A stretch of 5,669 nucleotides of DNA from an uncultured Bacteroidales bacterium (GTDB lineage Bacteria; Bacteroidota; Bacteroidia; Bacteroidales; UBA932), in the NCBI GenBank assembly GCA_937890845.1, contig CALADR010000344.1:1-5669 (forward strand), read 5' to 3'. Shown here piece by piece: positions 1 through 5,669 of this stretch. The number at the start of each line of letters is the position of its first letter. Within the stretch, counting starts at the first letter, position 1. The position numbers and the translations under genes were made by a program. The notes beneath the pieces were generated by a model. That model worked only from the letters and a program-made list of their open reading frames with translations, made no database searches and was not told the origin of the DNA.

Positions 1-825
1 GAGTCCAAGGATGGCTCCGCATTTGATACCACAAGCGGAGGTATCCAGAAAAACGGATACAGCATAGTCGATGCATGGGGAGAAGTAAAGGCCAATGCAA
101 ATGTCATATCATATATGAACGGATACAATGACCCGCGTCTTCCGAAATATTTCACACAGCAGAAAGTCAATGAAGACAACCCTGTCAAATATCTTGGAGT
201 ACGTTTCGGACCGAGCCAGACACCTACTCCTGCTGATTATGCAAACTATAGCAGGCTCGTAATTGCCACTGATGACCAGAAGCCGCAGCCTGTAATGTAT
301 GCTGCAGAAGCTGCATTCCTCCGCGCGGAAGGAGCCCTGAAAGGCTGGAATATGGGAGGCGATGCCAAAGAATTCTATGAGAAAGGCATCAGGCTTTCAT
401 TCGAGGAGTTCGGAGTTTCAGGTGCAGATGCCTATATCGAGAACAAGACACTTGCTCCGGCACCATATCAGGATTTCGGCCATGGCGGCAACGATTTCCC
501 GTCTCTTTCGGATGTTAAGATCAAATGGGATGAAGGCGGTTCCGACAGGAATCTCGAGCGTGTCCTTGTACAGAAATGGATTGCCCTCTATCTTGATCCG
601 CTCAATGGATGGTCTGATTTCAGGCGCACAGGGTTCCCTAAACTTGCCATGTCTACAAAAGTGGCTGGAGGAAGTCCTGTTTCAATAGTCAGGGGACAGA
701 GACGTCTCCGCTTCCCTGAAAGCGAATACAATAACAACACACAGAACGTCCTTGATGCCGTGAAAATGCTCAACGGTGGTGTGGATGATGCCGCACACGA
801 TCTTTGGTGGGCAAAGAAAGACTAA
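1..825 (+). CDS. SusD/RagB-like nutrient-binding outer-membrane lipoprotein, C-terminal part
   Basis: This is the C-terminal 274 residues of a SusD-family protein. The frame is open from base 1, so the start, signal peptide and N-terminal half lie upstream; the family is usually about 500-600 residues. Family hallmarks seen are AAEAAFLRAEGALKGWNMGG (about visible residues 101-120), which is a TPR-like helix pair of the SusD-like_2/SusD-like Pfam type, followed by a YEKGIRLSFEEFG helix. Further on are QKWIALYLDPLNGWSDFRRTG and the C-terminal RRLRFPESEYNNNTQNV. SusD proteins sit on the cell surface as a lid over a SusC TonB-dependent transporter and bind glycan for import, so a susC gene is expected just upstream. 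The next gene starts 9 bases after the stop, implying one operon. The ligand cannot be read from the sequence; the GH18 neighbour suggests N-acetylglucosamine-containing glycans (inference). Confidence 0.93.
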   Translation, partial: ESKDGSAFDTTSGGIQKNGYSIVDAWGEVKANANVISYMNGYNDPRLPKYFTQQKVNEDNPVKYLGVRFGPSQTPTPADYANYSRLVIATDDQKPQPVMYAAEAAFLRAEGALKGWNMGGDAKEFYEKGIRLSFEEFGVSGADAYIENKTLAPAPYQDFGHGGNDFPSLSDVKIKWDEGGSDRNLERVLVQKWIALYLDPLNGWSDFRRTGFPKLAMSTKVAGGSPVSIVRGQRRLRFPESEYNNNTQNVLDAVKMLNGGVDDAAHDLWWAKKD

Positions 826-834
826 TTACAGTAA

Positions 835-2094
835 ATGATTATGAAAAGATATTTTAACATAATGCTTGCTTCTGTCATTGGACTTGCTGCTGCTTCATGC
901 AGCGACTGGATGTCTCCAAGGCATGTTTATGAGGAGCCTTACAACATCAAGACAGAAGAAGAAATGGAGGCCTTGCGCGCCTATAAAAATTCCGATCACA
1001 GCATCTGCTTCGGATGGTACAGCAGCTGGACGGGTATGGGAGACAAAATGCAGAGTTATCTTATAGGTCTGCCAGACTCTCTGGATGTTGTATCGCACTG
1101 GAATCCGACAGAGGCTTATGTAGAGCCTCTGACTGATGCCCAGAAAAAGGATTTGGCTGAAGTTAAGGAAAAAGGAACAAAGGTCCTGTTCTGTCTGTTT
1201 TTCAAGGAACTCGGATTCAGGTTCACTCCAGGCATAGATTATAGCCTTCCTACCAAGAACTATGGCGGTGACAATGACGCAAAATTGGCTGACAGGCAGA
1301 AAATGAAAGATACTTGGGGCTGGTATGAAGACAATTATGATGGCTCAGAAGCAGCTAAGGAAGCTATACGCAAGTACGCCCGTGTAATGACAGAATATGT
1401 CATCAGTCAGGGATATGACGGTATTGACTTTGACTATGAAGCCCACTGGGGCCTGTCAAATGGAAATATAGGATTGAATCCTAATGCAATACATGTCCTT
1501 CTGGAAGAACTCTCCAAGAATTTCGGACCGAAATCCGGAACAGGACGAATTCTTGCAGTTGACGGAGAGCCGCAGAGTCTGAATGCAGAGACAGGTCCGC
1601 TTATCGACTATTATATCATACAGGCATATAGTTGTGGAGGAGATGCTGATCTGGACGGACGTTTTTCAGTGAGCGGCCCTAATGGCACCCCATCCCTCCT
1701 GGCTAAATTCAGAGCGGTGGAAGACGAAAGGACCATATTGAAAAAAACAATATGGACAGAGGACTTCGAAAAGCATCAGACAAGCGGAGGTGCGGAATTT
1801 ACATTCAGGTCTGGTCACAAGAACCCGGGACTTGAGCTTATAGATCCGAATGATCCTTCGAAAGGATACCGTCCGAAAATCAAAACACGTTCATTGGACG
1901 GAATGGCACGTTATTACCGCGAAATTGACGGAGAAGTAGTTACTGCCGGCGGTTTCGGTGCTTTCAGGTTTGACATAGCCCGCGGTTCAGACGACTATCT
2001 GGTTATGAGAAGAGCCATACAGACGGCCAACCCTTCTCCTGCTACTCTGGAAAAACTTGAGGAACAGAATAAGGCAACAAACAAAACAGAATAA
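835..2094 (+). CDS. GH18-family lipoprotein, probable endo-beta-N-acetylglucosaminidase
   Basis: A 419-residue predicted surface lipoprotein consisting mainly of one GH18 TIM barrel. Residues 1-21 form a signal peptide ending AAAS before lipid Cys22; Ser-Asp follows, consistent with surface export in Bacteroidota. Visible barrel strands are ICFGWYSSW (about 57-65), SLDVVSHWN (about 82-90), KVLFCLFF (about 117-124), YDGIDFDYE (194-202), RILAVDGE (238-245), IDYYIIQAY (257-265), KTIWTEDF (304-311) and GGFGAFRFD (372-380). The DxxDxDxE motif is complete (Asp195, Asp198, Asp200, acid Glu202), and Tyr265 fits the conserved Tyr that supports the oxazolinium intermediate, so activity is expected. GH18 enzymes of this Bacteroidota type (Endo F-like, PF16141 BT1044-like) cut the GlcNAc-GlcNAc core of N-glycans. 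A degenerate glycan-binding role is less likely but not excluded. ATG at 841 is an equally good start; neither has a Shine-Dalgarno. It lies between the susD-like and DUF1735 genes. Confidence 0.88.
   Translation: MIMKRYFNIMLASVIGLAAASCSDWMSPRHVYEEPYNIKTEEEMEALRAYKNSDHSICFGWYSSWTGMGDKMQSYLIGLPDSLDVVSHWNPTEAYVEPLTDAQKKDLAEVKEKGTKVLFCLFFKELGFRFTPGIDYSLPTKNYGGDNDAKLADRQKMKDTWGWYEDNYDGSEAAKEAIRKYARVMTEYVISQGYDGIDFDYEAHWGLSNGNIGLNPNAIHVLLEELSKNFGPKSGTGRILAVDGEPQSLNAETGPLIDYYIIQAYSCGGDADLDGRFSVSGPNGTPSLLAKFRAVEDERTILKKTIWTEDFEKHQTSGGAEFTFRSGHKNPGLELIDPNDPSKGYRPKIKTRSLDGMARYYREIDGEVVTAGGFGAFRFDIARGSDDYLVMRRAIQTANPSPATLEKLEEQNKATNKTE
1733..1755. repeat. Perfect inverted repeat with A7 loop inside the GH18 gene
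   Basis: CCATATTG (1733-1740), seven A (1741-1747), then CAATATGG (1748-1755). The arms are perfectly complementary over 8 bases. It encodes residues around Thr-Ile-Leu-Lys-Lys-Thr-Ile-Trp at barrel strand 7, so protein constraint may explain much of it. The A7 run in a hairpin loop is a plausible slippage spot. Confidence 0.5.
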
Positions 2095-2096
2095 TT

Positions 2097-3317
2097 ATGA
2101 TAAAGAATAAAATCAAATATCTGGTTGTACCTTGTCTTGCTGCGGCTACACTGCTGGGCTGCAACGACGAGATGTATCCTGCTTATGACAACGGACTTTA
2201 TTTCAGCGAGGCAGCTCCTGGTAACCAGTTTAATCAGCAGGTAGAAACATTTACTGTAGATGACGAAGGCACAGTAAAGACTCTTACTGCAAAACTTATG
2301 AAAGCGGTAGATGAGGATGTCACTGTTTCATTTTCTATTGATGAATCCTTGCTTCAGGCCTACAACGAAGCTACTGGAAAGAATTTTGTCCTGCTCCCTG
2401 AAAAATACAGGGAACTTGACGAGTCTGAGGTGGTGATTCCTAAAGGATCACCGTCAGCTGCTCCTGTAGAACTTAAGGTTAAATTCTTCGAGACCTCAAA
2501 CGGAGAGGAATATGCTATTCCGATAAGGATGAACTATATTTCAGGTCCTGTGAAAATAACCGGCAGTGCAGATCACATGCTCTATCTCCTTTCTGTTCCA
2601 AACAAGCAGAAAGCGATAAAGATGAAGAGTGCAAACTGGGGAAGCGTATCCCTTAACAATGCTAAAATGCCTAAGTGGACTTTCGAGTTCTGGATAAAAG
2701 TGAATAATATCTCAGGATATGATGTAAGCAAAGGATGGGAAGGTCAGGGAAAAGGCAAAGATCCGTTTATCGGAGAGCGCAGGAAAATCTTTTCGGATGG
2801 TGCATCTCCTTTTGAATTTGGCGGAAATGCATTCTTCTGCCGCTGGTGGGCCGACGGAATTAAAGGTATTATGCCGACATTCCAGATAGAGCCTGGATTT
2901 GGAAATATGGACTCTCAGGAATGGTGGTATCCTGATACATGGTATCATCTGGCTTACACATACGATGGAGAAACACTTACTCTCTATAAAAACGGTGAGG
3001 TCGATGTTACAAAAGGAGGCAACAAAGAGTTTTCGTTTGACAGTTTCCTTTTCGGAAAGAATCTTGGCAATATGGAAGTCGAGTTCGCTCAGATCAGACT
3101 CTGGAATGTATGCCTGAATGCATCAGGAATCAAGGACGGAATGTCAAGGCAGTTAGCAAGCGGTACTGAAGGACTTTATGCATACTGGCAGTGTAATGAA
3201 GGAGAAGGCAATGTTCTGAAAGACAGTTGCAAAGGCGGTTTCGATATTCAGATGAAAGGAACTGCCCAGTGGAGTGACAAGTCATATAACTTCGCGCATC
3301 CTAACTCTAAAGAATAA
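2097..3317 (+). CDS. DUF1735 plus LamG-like surface glycan-binding lipoprotein
   Basis: A 406-residue predicted surface lipoprotein. Residues 1-21 are a signal peptide with a canonical lipobox LLGC (Cys22), followed by Asn-Asp-Glu, an acidic stretch like the Bacteroidota surface-export signal. Residues about 30-165 look like DUF1735 (PF08522, the BT_3987 N-terminal domain): FSEAAPGNQF, a beta-rich core with VDEDVTVSFSIDESLLQAYN, then YAIPIRMNYISG and HMLYLLSVPNK. Residues about 173-400 resemble a concanavalin A-like LamG_3 lectin/glucanase fold: WTFEFWIKV, WYHLAYTYDGETLTLYKNGE (about 282-301), AQIRLWNVCLN, and GLYAYWQCNEGEG. No glycoside hydrolase catalytic motif was seen, so a non-enzymatic surface glycan-binding role is the best guess. 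The start is 2 bases after the GH18 stop, so translation is probably coupled. It is the last gene of the operon; a terminator follows 70 bases later. Confidence 0.85.
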   Translation: MIKNKIKYLVVPCLAAATLLGCNDEMYPAYDNGLYFSEAAPGNQFNQQVETFTVDDEGTVKTLTAKLMKAVDEDVTVSFSIDESLLQAYNEATGKNFVLLPEKYRELDESEVVIPKGSPSAAPVELKVKFFETSNGEEYAIPIRMNYISGPVKITGSADHMLYLLSVPNKQKAIKMKSANWGSVSLNNAKMPKWTFEFWIKVNNISGYDVSKGWEGQGKGKDPFIGERRKIFSDGASPFEFGGNAFFCRWWADGIKGIMPTFQIEPGFGNMDSQEWWYPDTWYHLAYTYDGETLTLYKNGEVDVTKGGNKEFSFDSFLFGKNLGNMEVEFAQIRLWNVCLNASGIKDGMSRQLASGTEGLYAYWQCNEGEGNVLKDSCKGGFDIQMKGTAQWSDKSYNFAHPNSKE

Positions 3318-3386
3318 GTCATGCCATCTAAAACCGGACATGGGGCCAGCCCCTTGTCCGTACTCTTGATGGAGATGGTTTCCAAT
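3318..3386 (+). other. Structured 3' UTR: strong hairpin with outer stem
   Basis: Just after the DUF1735/LamG stop lies a strong hairpin at 3335-3360. CGGACA (3335-3340) pairs with TGTCCG (3355-3360), there is one T-T mismatch, then GGGG (3342-3345) pairs with CCCC (3350-3353) around the loop CCAG. An outer stem is possible between CCATCT (3324-3329) and AGATGG (3373-3378). No T-tract follows the hairpin, so it is not a classical intrinsic terminator; that sits just downstream. It may protect the 3' end of the PUL mRNA from exonucleases or be part of a small structured RNA. The pairing is seen directly; the function is inference. Confidence 0.55.
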
Positions 3387-3421
3387 AAAAAAAGCGGCTC
3401 GGAAATTCGGGCCGCTTTTTT
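3387..3421. terminator. Bidirectional rho-independent terminator
   Basis: Seven A (3387-3393), stem GCGGC (3394-3398), a partly paired interior, GCCGC (3411-3415), then six T (3416-3421). The interior can extend the stem weakly (T-G, C-G, G-C, G-T) around a small AAAT loop. The A-tract and T-tract flank the stem symmetrically, so each strand reads a GC stem followed by U residues. It lies between the convergent DUF1735/LamG gene (ends 3317) and gpmI (ends 3439), and so should end both transcripts. Confidence 0.9.
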
Positions 3422-3438
3422 ATGTGTTAGGAAGAGGA

Positions 3439-4956
3439 TTAGATCAGGCACTCTCCTGTCATGGCTGCAGGCTGAGGTATTCCCATAAGTTTCAGAATAG
3501 TAGGAGCTACATCAGCAAGCTTTCCGTCTTTTACATGCTCGACTCCGGCGTTGATGACGATGAACTGCACGAGGTTGAGTGAGTGTGCAGTGTTAGGAGT
3601 GCTGTCAGCGTTGAGAGCGTGATCAGCATTTCCGTGGTCAGCAGTAAGAAGGATTGCGTAGTCCTGTGCGATAGCAGCTTCCACTACCTCTTTGACACAT
3701 CTGTCGATCCTTGCCACAGCGCGGCAGATGGCAGGATATACACCTGTGTGTCCGACCATGTCGCCGTTTGCGAAGTTGAGGATGATGAGGTCCTCTTTTC
3801 CGGTGTTGATAGCTTCTACTAGCTTCTCGGTAACCTCCGGAGCGCTCATCTCAGGAAGAAGGTCGTATGTAGCTACCTTAGGGGAATTTACAAGTATTCT
3901 GTCCTCGTTCTCGAAAGGAGTCTCGCGTCCTCCGTTGAAGAAGAATGTTACGTGAGCGTATTTCTCTGTCTCTGCGATGCGGAGCTGGCGTTTTCCTGCC
4001 TTTGCCACTACCTCTCCGAGAGTTTCCTGTACGTTTTCCTTGTCGAAAAGTATGTGGAGACCCTGGAACTTGTCATCGTAAGGAGTGAGACAGCAGTAGT
4101 ATAGAGGAAGAGTCTTCATTCCGAAATCAGGCTGGTCTTCCTGAGTGAGGACTGAAGTGATCTCCCTTGCACGGTCATTCCTGAAGTTGAAGAAGATGAC
4201 TGCATCGCCTTCCTGGATAGTTCCCAAAGCGTTTCCGTCAGCACCTGTAATGCATATAGGCTTGATAAACTCGTCGGTCACCCCTTCGTCGTATGAAGCC
4301 TGTATGGCGTCAGTGGCAGAAGTTGCCTTCGCACCCTCTCCCTTTACCAGAAGGTCGTATGCGAGCTTTACTCTCTCCCATCTCTTGTCCCTGTCCATTG
4401 CATAGTAGCGGCCGCATACAGAAGCCACTTTTCCTGTGCTCTCGGCCATTTTCGCCTCGAGAGCCTCAATGAAGCCCTTTCCGCTCTTAGGGTCTGTGTC
4501 ACGGCCGTCCATGAAACAGTGTACGAATACGTTTTCAAGACCGTACTGCTTTGCAACGGCAAGGAATTCATATACATGCTCAAGTGAACTGTGGACTCCT
4601 CCTGTTGAAGTCAGGCCCATAAGGTGGAGTTGCTTTCCTGACTGGGCCACATAGTCGTATGCTGCCTTGATTTCCTTGTTCTCAAGAAGCTTGTGGTCGC
4701 GGCAGGCCATGTTGATTTTCACGAGGTCCTGATAGACCACCCTTCCTGCACCGAGGTTGAGGTGTCCTACCTCCGAATTTCCCATCTGCCCTGCAGGAAG
4801 ACCTACCGCTTCTCCGCAAGCCTCAAGATGGCTGAAAGGATATTTCTCTCTCAGTGAATCGATGTATGGAGCGCCCTGAGTGAAAATGGCGTTTGTCCAG
4901 TCGTGTTTGCCCTCGCCCCAGCCGTCGAGGATCATAAGAAGTGTTTTCTTGCTCAT
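3439..4956 (-). CDS. gpmI: 2,3-bisphosphoglycerate-independent phosphoglycerate mutase
   Basis: A complete 505-residue cytoplasmic glycolytic enzyme that interconverts 3-phosphoglycerate and 2-phosphoglycerate through a phosphoserine intermediate with two Mn ions (alkaline phosphatase superfamily). The length fits the family (about 505-515). Seen in order are ILDGWG with metal ligand Asp11, GQMGNSEVGH with nucleophile Ser61, GGVHSS with substrate-binding His122, DGRDTDP (150-156), GRYYAMDRDKRWERV (182-196), FNFRNDRARE, then the C-terminal metal motifs NGDMVGHTG, LTADHGNADH and NTAHS. All expected catalytic and metal residues are present, so the gene looks intact. The start is the ATG read leftwards from 4956; the upstream sequence is AT-rich without a Shine-Dalgarno, as usual in Bacteroidota. 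It is convergent with the PUL operon, divergent from the RNase R-like gene, and appears monocistronic. Confidence 0.98.
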   Translation of the reverse strand: MSKKTLLMILDGWGEGKHDWTNAIFTQGAPYIDSLREKYPFSHLEACGEAVGLPAGQMGNSEVGHLNLGAGRVVYQDLVKINMACRDHKLLENKEIKAAYDYVAQSGKQLHLMGLTSTGGVHSSLEHVYEFLAVAKQYGLENVFVHCFMDGRDTDPKSGKGFIEALEAKMAESTGKVASVCGRYYAMDRDKRWERVKLAYDLLVKGEGAKATSATDAIQASYDEGVTDEFIKPICITGADGNALGTIQEGDAVIFFNFRNDRAREITSVLTQEDQPDFGMKTLPLYYCCLTPYDDKFQGLHILFDKENVQETLGEVVAKAGKRQLRIAETEKYAHVTFFFNGGRETPFENEDRILVNSPKVATYDLLPEMSAPEVTEKLVEAINTGKEDLIILNFANGDMVGHTGVYPAICRAVARIDRCVKEVVEAAIAQDYAILLTADHGNADHALNADSTPNTAHSLNLVQFIVINAGVEHVKDGKLADVAPTILKLMGIPQPAAMTGECLI

Positions 4957-4988
4957 ATTGTATAGAGTTTAATTTATTACTTCAATAT

Positions 4989-5022
4989 TTGTGCAATAAG
5001 GTCGAATGAGCACAATTATTGC
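4989..5022. repeat. Two overlapping inverted repeats in the gpmI leader
   Basis: TTGTGC (4989-4994) pairs with GCACAA (5010-5015), and GCAATAA (4993-4999) pairs with TTATTGC (5016-5022). The arms overlap by two bases, so the two pairings exclude each other. They would lie in the proposed gpmI 5' leader. They could be alternative RNA stems, protein-binding half-sites or chance. Confidence 0.35.
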
Positions 5023-5030
5023 TAAATTTG
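5023..5030 (+). promoter_or_regulatory. Possible -7 promoter element for the RNase R-like gene
   Basis: TAAATTTG matches the Bacteroides sigma-ABfr -7 consensus TAnnTTTG. A transcript would start near 5037 and have a leader of about 80 bases. No TTG is seen at the usual -33 spacing (about 19-21 bases upstream), so support is only partial. Confidence 0.35.
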
Positions 5031-5033
5031 TAA

Positions 5034-5051
5034 GGATATATCAATATATCC
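5034..5051. repeat. Perfect 18-bp palindrome (operator-like)
   Basis: GGATATAT (5034-5041), a CA spacer, then ATATATCC (5044-5051): perfect 8-bp arms with a 2-base centre. It lies between the gpmI and RNase R-like genes, next to the proposed plus-strand start and inside the proposed gpmI leader. The size and symmetry fit a dimeric regulator site, but AT-rich DNA makes short palindromes by chance. Confidence 0.5.
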
Positions 5052-5069
5052 CGATTCATATGCAAAGCA

Positions 5070-5077
5070 CAAAGATA
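5070..5077 (-). promoter_or_regulatory. Possible -7 promoter element for gpmI
   Basis: Read on the minus strand this is TATCTTTG, a match to the Bacteroides -7 consensus TAnnTTTG. A transcript would start near 5063, giving a gpmI leader of about 105 bases. The nearest upstream TTG (minus strand of 5109-5111) is 31 bases away, too far for a normal -33 box. If both proposed promoters are real, the two divergent transcripts overlap at their 5' ends. Confidence 0.35.
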
Positions 5078-5118
5078 GTCATTTGTATGTAATCGGATAG
5101 TATAGAATCAAGTAAATT

Positions 5119-5669
5119 ATGGCAGAAAGAAAACGTAAGGGCGGCAAAGACCGCAGCCGCAGCGCGAAAAAAGCAAAAAAGACATATCCTGAGTTTGAAG
5201 GAAGGGTACAGATGACAAGAGACGGATATGCATTCATTATAGTTGACGGAGAGGAAGATGACATTTATGTGAGGGCGACAAAGACGCGCGGTGCTCTTAA
5301 CGGGGACATAGTGAGAGTGGCTGTTACCAGAGAAAAGACAGACCGCCAGAGAAAGGAAGGCGAGGTTCTGGAAATCCTGGAAAGGTCTCGCAAGCCTTTC
5401 GTCGGCATACTCCATATAGTAGGCGACCAGGCATGGGTGCTGATGGAAAGCCGCGTGATGCCATACGATATAGTCATCCCGGTAGCATCCCCGGCTCCTG
5501 TAACTTACCGCAGGAGGGCGGACAAAGGACAGTCACTTGCAGACAATGACAGGAAACCGGAAGATATTGCAGGCAGCCTGAAGCCGCTCGGCAAGGCATT
5601 GTTTGCCGTGAATGGACTTTATGAGACAGTTGACGGGAAAAAGCAGGAGATGACAGCCTGTTCGGGGAT
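5119..5669 (+). CDS. rnr: RNase R/VacB-family exoribonuclease, N-terminal part
   Basis: The first 183 residues of an RNase II/R-family 3'-5' exoribonuclease; the frame is open to the window end, so the catalytic RNB domain lies outside. Residues 2-21 are a highly basic tail (Lys/Arg-rich). Residues about 25-70 are a cold-shock OB domain (PEFEGRVQMTRDGYAFI, then EEDDIYVRATKTRGALNGD). Residues about 82-121 begin a second OB domain (GEVLEILERSRKPFVGILHI, then MPYDIVIP). Residues 122-183 (YRRRADKGQSLADNDRKPED onward) match nothing I recognise. The winged-helix region found at the N-terminus of many RNase R proteins is absent; an in-frame TAA at 5113-5115 rules out a longer N-terminus. The role would be degradation of structured RNA and rRNA quality control in the cytoplasm. 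An RNase II-type relative cannot be excluded without the C-terminus. Confidence 0.82.
   Translation, partial: MAERKRKGGKDRSRSAKKAKKTYPEFEGRVQMTRDGYAFIIVDGEEDDIYVRATKTRGALNGDIVRVAVTREKTDRQRKEGEVLEILERSRKPFVGILHIVGDQAWVLMESRVMPYDIVIPVASPAPVTYRRRADKGQSLADNDRKPEDIAGSLKPLGKALFAVNGLYETVDGKKQEMTACSG

Larger units (their letters stand above)
4957..5118. promoter_or_regulatory. Divergent intergenic region between gpmI and the RNase R-like gene
   Basis: This 162-base AT-rich region must hold the start signals of both flanking genes, since they point away from each other. No small gene was seen in it. It carries one TAnnTTTG-like element on each strand, a perfect 18-bp palindrome at 5034-5051 and overlapping inverted repeats at 4989-5022. 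In frame with the RNase R-like gene there is a TAA at 5113-5115, so no longer form of that protein starts here. Confidence 0.7.

Noticed and set aside
362..688. A 108-codon plus-strand frame inside the susD-like gene
   Set aside because: It is a shifted-frame shadow of the SusD-like coding sequence, with Ser/Arg-rich composition and no family resemblance.
3335..3360. Hairpin considered as the operon's intrinsic terminator
   Set aside because: It is not followed by a T-tract; the A/stem/T structure at 3387-3421 is the far better terminator.
3248..3451. A minus-strand 67-codon frame across the terminator region
   Set aside because: It runs through the terminator stem and overlaps the ends of two real genes; no start context or protein features support it.
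3583..4654. Several plus-strand open frames of 72-87 codons opposite gpmI
   Set aside because: They lie wholly antisense to a clear, intact gpmI, have no recognisable protein features, and are explained by its codon pattern.
5056..5477. Minus-strand open frames of 61-119 codons opposite the RNase R-like gene
   Set aside because: They overlap a recognisable RNase R N-terminus on the other strand, and the 119-codon frame also crosses the divergent promoter region; Cys/Phe/Leu-rich translation looks like antisense noise.
5479..5669. A frameshift in the RNase R-like gene
   Set aside because: The gene frame stays open to the end while both other plus-strand frames hit stops and neither shows RNase R-like residues, so an insertion or divergent loop is preferred.

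Overview
The window reads as chromosomal DNA from a member of the Bacteroidales (Bacteroidota). The evidence is a SusD-family lipoprotein gene followed by lipoprotein genes typical of a polysaccharide utilization locus (PUL), lipoboxes followed by acidic residues, no Shine-Dalgarno sequences before the starts, and TAnnTTTG-like promoter elements. The RNase R-like protein has the style I associate with Alistipes and related uncultured gut Bacteroidales, but the family cannot be fixed from this window.

Layout. (1) Bases 1-3317, plus strand, hold the 3' end of a PUL operon: the C-terminal half of a SusD-like protein, then a GH18-type lipoprotein with a complete DxxDxDxE motif, then a DUF1735 plus LamG-like lipoprotein. 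The gaps are 9 and 2 bases, so the three are almost certainly co-transcribed. (2) Bases 3318-3438 are a structured intergenic stretch: a strong hairpin without a T-tract, then an A-tract/stem/T-tract terminator that can serve both strands. (3) Bases 3439-4956, minus strand, hold a complete gpmI gene (cofactor-independent phosphoglycerate mutase), convergent with the PUL. (4) Bases 4957-5118 are a divergent promoter region with a perfect 18-bp palindrome and other inverted repeats. (5) Bases 5119-5669, plus strand, hold the start of an RNase R/VacB-like exoribonuclease gene that runs off the window.

How the genes work together. The PUL part looks like a surface apparatus for host or dietary N-glycans. 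A SusC/SusD pair (SusC would lie upstream, outside the window) imports oligosaccharide, a GH18 endo-beta-N-acetylglucosaminidase would release glycan from glycoprotein, and a DUF1735/LamG protein would bind glycan at the surface. From memory, this order resembles the Bacteroides thetaiotaomicron N-glycan locus around BT1043-BT1045; substrate assignment is inference. gpmI and the RNase R-like gene are housekeeping genes and appear unrelated to the PUL.

No RNA genes, insertion sequences or CRISPR arrays were seen. Nothing here is clearly an undescribed system. The points most worth a second look are the stand-alone GH18 with intact catalysis, the 3' UTR structure, the intergenic palindrome, and the divergent stretch in the RNase R-like protein.
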